Source of the DNA: Anaerolineae bacterium
GTDB taxonomy: Bacteria > Chloroflexota > Anaerolineae > Promineifilales > Promineifilaceae
Length of the DNA: 64,000 bases
Direction: 5' to 3'
Assembly: GCA_030425205.1 (NCBI GenBank)
Contig: JAUIAP010000028.1
Location: 1-64,000, forward strand
Part shown: positions 60,898 to 64,000 of the stretch, one piece after another
How positions within the stretch are numbered: position 1 is the stretch's first letter
How the letters are laid out: each line of letters opens with the position of its first letter
Notes under the pieces: model-generated
The model's database searches: none
Told to the model about the DNA's origin: nothing
Seen by the model: the letters and a program-made list of their open reading frames with translations, nothing else
Position numbers and translations under genes: made by a program

Positions 60898-61512
60898 CTA
60901 TCGATTCTCGGTTCCTGTCGATTTCGGCCGAATTGAGTGCCAGTTCAGGCGCAAGAAATCATAGCCTGAGTACAATGTCTGCCACAGAGACAACGCCAGA
61001 AAGATTACCAGCAGAACGTTCAGCCCCGTCATCACAAATTCAGGCAGCGACGTAAACTGCATCGCCAGTAGCTTGGTGTAGCCAATGTAAATCGTAATGA
61101 TTTGAAAAGTCGTCTTCTGTTTGCCACTTTTGACGGCCGCCACCGCCTTGCCGTGTCGCAAGAAGTAGAAGCGCAAGAGGGTCACGCCGATTTCACGAAT
61201 CGCAATCAGCATAATCACCCACAGCGGCATGATACCGAGCGTCGCCAAGACAAAAAACGCGCCAAGCGTCAGCAGCTTATCGGCGATTGGATCAAAGACC
61301 TTGCCTAAGTTGGTGATGACGTTATAGCGACGTGCATATTGTCCATCGGCATAGTCGGTAATTGAGCCAATCGTGAAGACGACTCCGCCCACTATCAACA
61401 GACCCCAAATACCGCTGCGCCACAAAAATGGTAGCGCGAGCGCACAGATAAGTCGCACGAACGTGAGGACATTTGGAACATTTAAGTTGGATGTATCATT
61501 ATGATTTTGCAC
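60898..61512 (-). CDS. pgsA: CDP-diacylglycerol-glycerol-3-phosphate 3-phosphatidyltransferase
   Basis: 204 residues with a GTG start at 61512 and GGAG 9 bases upstream. It makes phosphatidylglycerol-phosphate. The CDP-alcohol phosphotransferase motif D-x2-D-G-x2-A-R-x8-G-x3-D-x3-D is complete (DYADGQYARRYNVITNLGKVFDPIAD region, about 47-69). Five to six membrane helices. The N-terminal VPNVLTFVRLICA is typical. It leads the series with the M23 peptidase. Confidence 0.95.
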   Translation of the reverse strand: MQNHNDTSNLNVPNVLTFVRLICALALPFLWRSGIWGLLIVGGVVFTIGSITDYADGQYARRYNVITNLGKVFDPIADKLLTLGAFFVLATLGIMPLWVIMLIAIREIGVTLLRFYFLRHGKAVAAVKSGKQKTTFQIITIYIGYTKLLAMQFTSLPEFVMTGLNVLLVIFLALSLWQTLYSGYDFLRLNWHSIRPKSTGTENR

Positions 61513-61630
61513 AGCTTGTATCTCCTACTGCACAACGCTACGTCGCGCAGTTGTCTCTTTTGAGGATAACACTTTTTGTGATGTGGGAAAGTAAGAACAG
61601 AGGTAAATCAGATGACTTCTCACAAAGAAA

Positions 61631-61662
61631 AGAGGTCTTGTCGCGTTGACAACAAGACCTCT
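61631..61662 (-). terminator. Terminator of the fasciclin gene
   Basis: AGAGGTCTTGT / ACAAGACCTCT form an 11-bp stem with a 10-base loop; on the minus strand it is followed by TTTTCTTT. Confidence 0.88.
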
Positions 61663-61706
61663 CTGACCAAACAAGGAGACAACCAATCCAATTAAGCGAA
61701 GTTAAG

Positions 61707-63731
61707 TTATTCGACTGTTAGCAGAACGGGGTCTGAAATGCCGCGTAAAATGCCATCATCCCCGAACATATATGCCACAATCTTGTACTCGCCAGATGCG
61801 ATGTCGTTAGTAACTAGCCATGTGCCATCAGCATTTACAGTTGTTGTCCCATGGACTTGATTGTTGACCATCAACGTTAGAACGGTATTTGGTTCGGCCG
61901 TGCCAACGACTGTAAGAACAGAACCTTTAAAGATTGGAACGCCCGAGTCATCAATTACCGGTTGTTGACCTTCCAGCGGTGGTAAGATGATTTCATCAAG
62001 CGCGTGGATGTACCCATTAGACACCTGGATGTCCGCTTCTGTCACATTGCTATTGGCTATTTTGACAGAGTTTCCATCTAAAGACAAGGGAAGAACATGA
62101 CCCGCTAAGTTTGTGAGGGCGGGCGGTTCGGCGGTCATAAAATTGACAATATCGGCCGATGACAGCGCACCGGGTACGACATGTTCCACCAATACTGCTT
62201 GCAGGGCAGCTTGGTTTCCGAGCAAATTATCTAAGGCACCGGGGGGCAACTGTGCCAATGCCTCATCCGTGGGGGCAAACAGCGTGACTGGCGCATCTTG
62301 TTGGTCAAGTGTCACGCCTAAGCCAGATGAGTCAACCGCCGCAAGCAATGTGGTAAAGCGACCATCCGCCGCCAACTGTTCGAGCATGGTCGGTAAATCT
62401 TCGCCTACGTCACCCTCATCATCTGCGCCAGCATCGTCTTCTGTTGGATACGCATCTTCTGCGCCACCTTCAGCCGCGCCGTCGTCTGACTCATCATCCG
62501 TGCCGTCATCTACTGGTGTGCCTTCTTCCCCATCGACGCTTGCACCGTCATCCGTTTCTTCCCCTGTACCATCATCAGTGACAGTGGTTCCGTCGTCCGT
62601 TGCTTCCTCTGCGCCATCATCAGTAACAGCGGAACCGTCATCCGTCGGCTCATCTGTTGCATCAGCGGGGGTTCCGTCGTCGGTACCCGCATCCGTGTCG
62701 GTGCTTGTATCAGTATCGGGCGCATCGCCTTCTACATCATCGTCTGGTGCAGCCCCATCGACATCCGCAGGATAGCCTTCACCCGCGCCGATGCCGTCTT
62801 CATCCGTTTCGGCCGAAATTTCTGGCGCATCCCCGCCCCCATTGTTGACAGGCAATGTCTCAACAACCTCAATTTGCAAGCGATCCGTTGCCAAGTCAAG
62901 ATTCGGTGTGCCATCAGGATTGATCGCAATCGCTTGTAACTCGTAGAGACCCAACTGACTGAGATCGAGCATCGCCTCCCAGTTCCCGTTCGCGTCGGTG
63001 TTCACAAGCTGCACCTCATCGCTCACAGTCCGCAATCCCACTTTCCAATTTGCATCGGCCGTTCCGCGCACTCGATAGACGCCGGGAAGAACCGCATTTT
63101 CATAATTATCCGCAAAGCGCGGGGCTTGTGGCGCGTTTAGAGTAAAGGTCGTTGCGTTTGAGAGCAATTCTCCTGAAGTCGCAACGACATCATGTGTGCC
63201 AAAATCGAGCGAGCCACGTGGGATAGAGAATGACCACTTACCATTTGCATCGACGCGAGATCGGCCGATTGCTCTACCATCTACAACAATTTCAACATCT
63301 GTGTTTGGTTCACCGCTGCCCTCGATCAATGCGCCACCAAACTCAAACGTGCGATTTTCGGCAAAGCCAATCGTCGGCGCAACGGTCGCCGCGACAAATG
63401 GCGCGCCCATTTCTGCGTTGATTTGTTCTTGGCGCACCGCTTCATCAATTGATCCAGCGGGCAAATTTTCAGCCGATACAGGGGTGAGTTCGATGCCGGC
63501 GGATGCGGCCGCATCGGCCGAAATGACCGTTACGTTTGGTGGTGGTGTCACAGAATCGAGCAACGCCGCGTCAACCACAATCACACGTCCTTCAGCCGCT
63601 GCACTTTGCAAATCTGTTTGGCAGCCACGCGCAAAAAACCAGAAGAACAGCGCAGCGATCAGCAACACAACGATCACGGCTGTCAGCTCATCTTCATCCC
63701 TTAAACCAAATCTCTTATAATCTTGCTTCAT
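61707..63731 (-). CDS. Membrane-anchored fasciclin/Ig-like surface protein with Asp-Thr-rich stalk
   Basis: 674 residues; AGGACA precedes the ATG. An N-terminal membrane helix (about 17-36) ends FFARGC. Two Ig-like 'extracellular repair' folds lie at about 125-290 (GEPNTDVEIVVDGRAIGRSRVDANGKWSFSIP and ADANWKVGLRTV). A stalk at about 300-435 is almost entirely D/T/G/E (DDGT, TDDGA repeats). A FAS1 domain (about 438-580: LPTMLEQLAADGRFTTLLAAVDSSGL, TLFAPTDEAL, VEHVVPGALSS, ADIQVSNGYIHALDEIILPP) is followed by a third Ig-like module (GTAEPNTVLTLMVNNQVHG). FAS1 domains mediate adhesion. It is transcribed alone and closed by the terminator at 61631. Confidence 0.9.
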   Translation of the reverse strand: MKQDYKRFGLRDEDELTAVIVVLLIAALFFWFFARGCQTDLQSAAAEGRVIVVDAALLDSVTPPPNVTVISADAAASAGIELTPVSAENLPAGSIDEAVRQEQINAEMGAPFVAATVAPTIGFAENRTFEFGGALIEGSGEPNTDVEIVVDGRAIGRSRVDANGKWSFSIPRGSLDFGTHDVVATSGELLSNATTFTLNAPQAPRFADNYENAVLPGVYRVRGTADANWKVGLRTVSDEVQLVNTDANGNWEAMLDLSQLGLYELQAIAINPDGTPNLDLATDRLQIEVVETLPVNNGGGDAPEISAETDEDGIGAGEGYPADVDGAAPDDDVEGDAPDTDTSTDTDAGTDDGTPADATDEPTDDGSAVTDDGAEEATDDGTTVTDDGTGEETDDGASVDGEEGTPVDDGTDDESDDGAAEGGAEDAYPTEDDAGADDEGDVGEDLPTMLEQLAADGRFTTLLAAVDSSGLGVTLDQQDAPVTLFAPTDEALAQLPPGALDNLLGNQAALQAVLVEHVVPGALSSADIVNFMTAEPPALTNLAGHVLPLSLDGNSVKIANSNVTEADIQVSNGYIHALDEIILPPLEGQQPVIDDSGVPIFKGSVLTVVGTAEPNTVLTLMVNNQVHGTTTVNADGTWLVTNDIASGEYKIVAYMFGDDGILRGISDPVLLTVE

Positions 63732-63892
63732 TGAAATTGTCCTCTTAACCTAGCCGTTCGGTGCTAACGAATACATTTCTCACTTGGTGAAAAATTAGTG
63801 TGCAATCGTCGCACGCTTACAGTCTACCCCATTACTTTCTAACCCGCGAAAATTCGTTGCGTGTTGTTCTATCATCGCAATGCTTGACGTGT
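63732..63892. other. Upstream region of the fasciclin gene
   Basis: I see no gene, repeat or convincing promoter here. Confidence 0.3.
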
Positions 63893-64000
63893 CTAGAGCG
63901 ATTGAATCGGCAATAGTGTCAGAATTTTCCGCGTTGAATATCGCAGGCCATCTGGAATCATCAAAATATCACTGGCAGCGCAAGACACCTCTGAGAAAGA
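63893..64000 (-). CDS. Possible 3' end of a minus-strand gene at the window edge
   Basis: The minus frame is open from 64000 to a TAG at 63895-63893 and gives 35 residues containing CAASDILMIPDGLRYSTRK then LLPIQSL. It looks protein-like, but nothing can be named. A plus-strand frame from the ATG at 63880 is also open to the edge, so the assignment is uncertain. Confidence 0.3.
   Translation of the reverse strand, partial: SFSEVSCAASDILMIPDGLRYSTRKILTLLPIQSL

Larger units (their letters stand above)
827..63521. repeat. Highly iterated palindrome TCGGCCGA, 76 copies
   Basis: First base of each copy as read by eye: 827, 929, 2514, 3664, 5339, 5726, 6780, 7705, 8502, 8778, 9049, 11929, 12475, 12993, 13480, 13840, 14200, 14485, 15754, 15904, 17245, 17971, 18688, 18793, 18817, 18949, 19048, 19880, 20141, 20984, 22101, 23008, 23440, 25678, 25984, 26800, 28956, 29954, 30551, 32078, 32549, 34963, 35441, 35549, 35921, 37157, 37886, 39492, 39665, 41272, 42046, 43590, 44811, 47536, 47844, 48569, 50198, 50236, 51767, 52917, 53841, 54783, 55144, 56331, 57033, 57514, 57926, 58433, 59089, 59680, 60229, 60924, 62152, 62809, 63261, 63514. 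All but 51767 lie in genes, on either strand. Flanking bases are nearly always A or T. A few copies may have been missed. Confidence 0.92.

Noticed and set aside
63880..64000. Plus-strand gene start at the right edge
   Set aside because: Only 40 codons are visible, with no Shine-Dalgarno, and the opposite strand offers an equally open and more protein-like frame.

Overview
The window looks like a free-living bacterium of the Chloroflexota, probably Anaerolineae-like. This is inferred from gene content, not from a marker gene. The evidence is many very large secreted or membrane-anchored proteins (SdrD-type B repeats, CSLREA/beta-helix, fasciclin), Thr/Pro-rich lipoprotein linkers, a VanW + LysM/M23 + Ser/Thr kinase + FtsH envelope block, and a single-chain glycyl-tRNA synthetase. 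There is no rRNA, transposase, integrase or CRISPR array. Gene density is high, with mostly short intergenic gaps that often hold hairpins.

Layout. 1-8.3 kb: an edge-truncated transglutaminase-fold exoprotein, a HARE-HTH/Mrr-like DNA-binding protein, and a three-gene operon on the minus strand (tail-collar-fold protein, giant helical membrane protein, small membrane protein). 8.3-14.6 kb: an ECF sigma/anti-sigma pair, divergent from that operon, and a 1404-residue beta-helix surface protein. 14.8-19.7 kb: an orphan Imm5-type immunity protein, a histone-deacetylase-family amidohydrolase, and a 994-residue acidic TPR protein full of a repeated Thr motif. 19.8-22.5 kb: ndk and sucCD. 22.9-33 kb: a giant SdrD-repeat protein, an EEP nuclease, and a row of glycosidase-fold lipoproteins plus a GH18-like/SH3 protein. 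33-36.4 kb: SCP2, class II aldolase, proB, Rieske ferredoxin. 36.6-42.1 kb: a third cellulase-fold lipoprotein, greA, a YefM-YoeB toxin-antitoxin pair with a visible promoter/operator, and a LacZ-size beta-galactosidase. 42.4-51.7 kb: ackA-pta (acetate/ATP), glyQS-type fused glyS behind an attenuator-like hairpin, a double VOC protein, and a tRNA-Gly(CCC)/SAM-I riboswitch/metK unit. 51.8-63.7 kb: a DUF971 protein and a long minus-strand series comprising a fasciclin surface protein, pgsA, LysM-M23 peptidase, VanW protein, Ser/Thr kinase, ftsH and a 7TM-GAF protein.

Two signals are not explained by ordinary annotation. First, the perfect palindrome TCGGCCGA occurs 76 times by my reading, about one per 840 bp, where roughly one to two are expected. 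All but one copy lie inside genes, which resembles the cyanobacterial HIP1 phenomenon with a different sequence. Second, the acidic TPR protein carries about 18 copies of a short motif of the type [DE]-P-T-x-[LIY]-[ILVF]. A version of the same motif occurs in the juxtamembrane linker of the Ser/Thr kinase at 56-57 kb, suggesting a kinase and multisite phospho-scaffold system.

The metabolic genes are coherent (succinyl-CoA ligase, acetate kinase/phosphotransacetylase, aldolase, beta-galactosidase, extracellular glycosidase folds) and fit a polysaccharide-degrading heterotroph that conserves energy through acyl-CoA/acyl-phosphate substrate-level phosphorylation.
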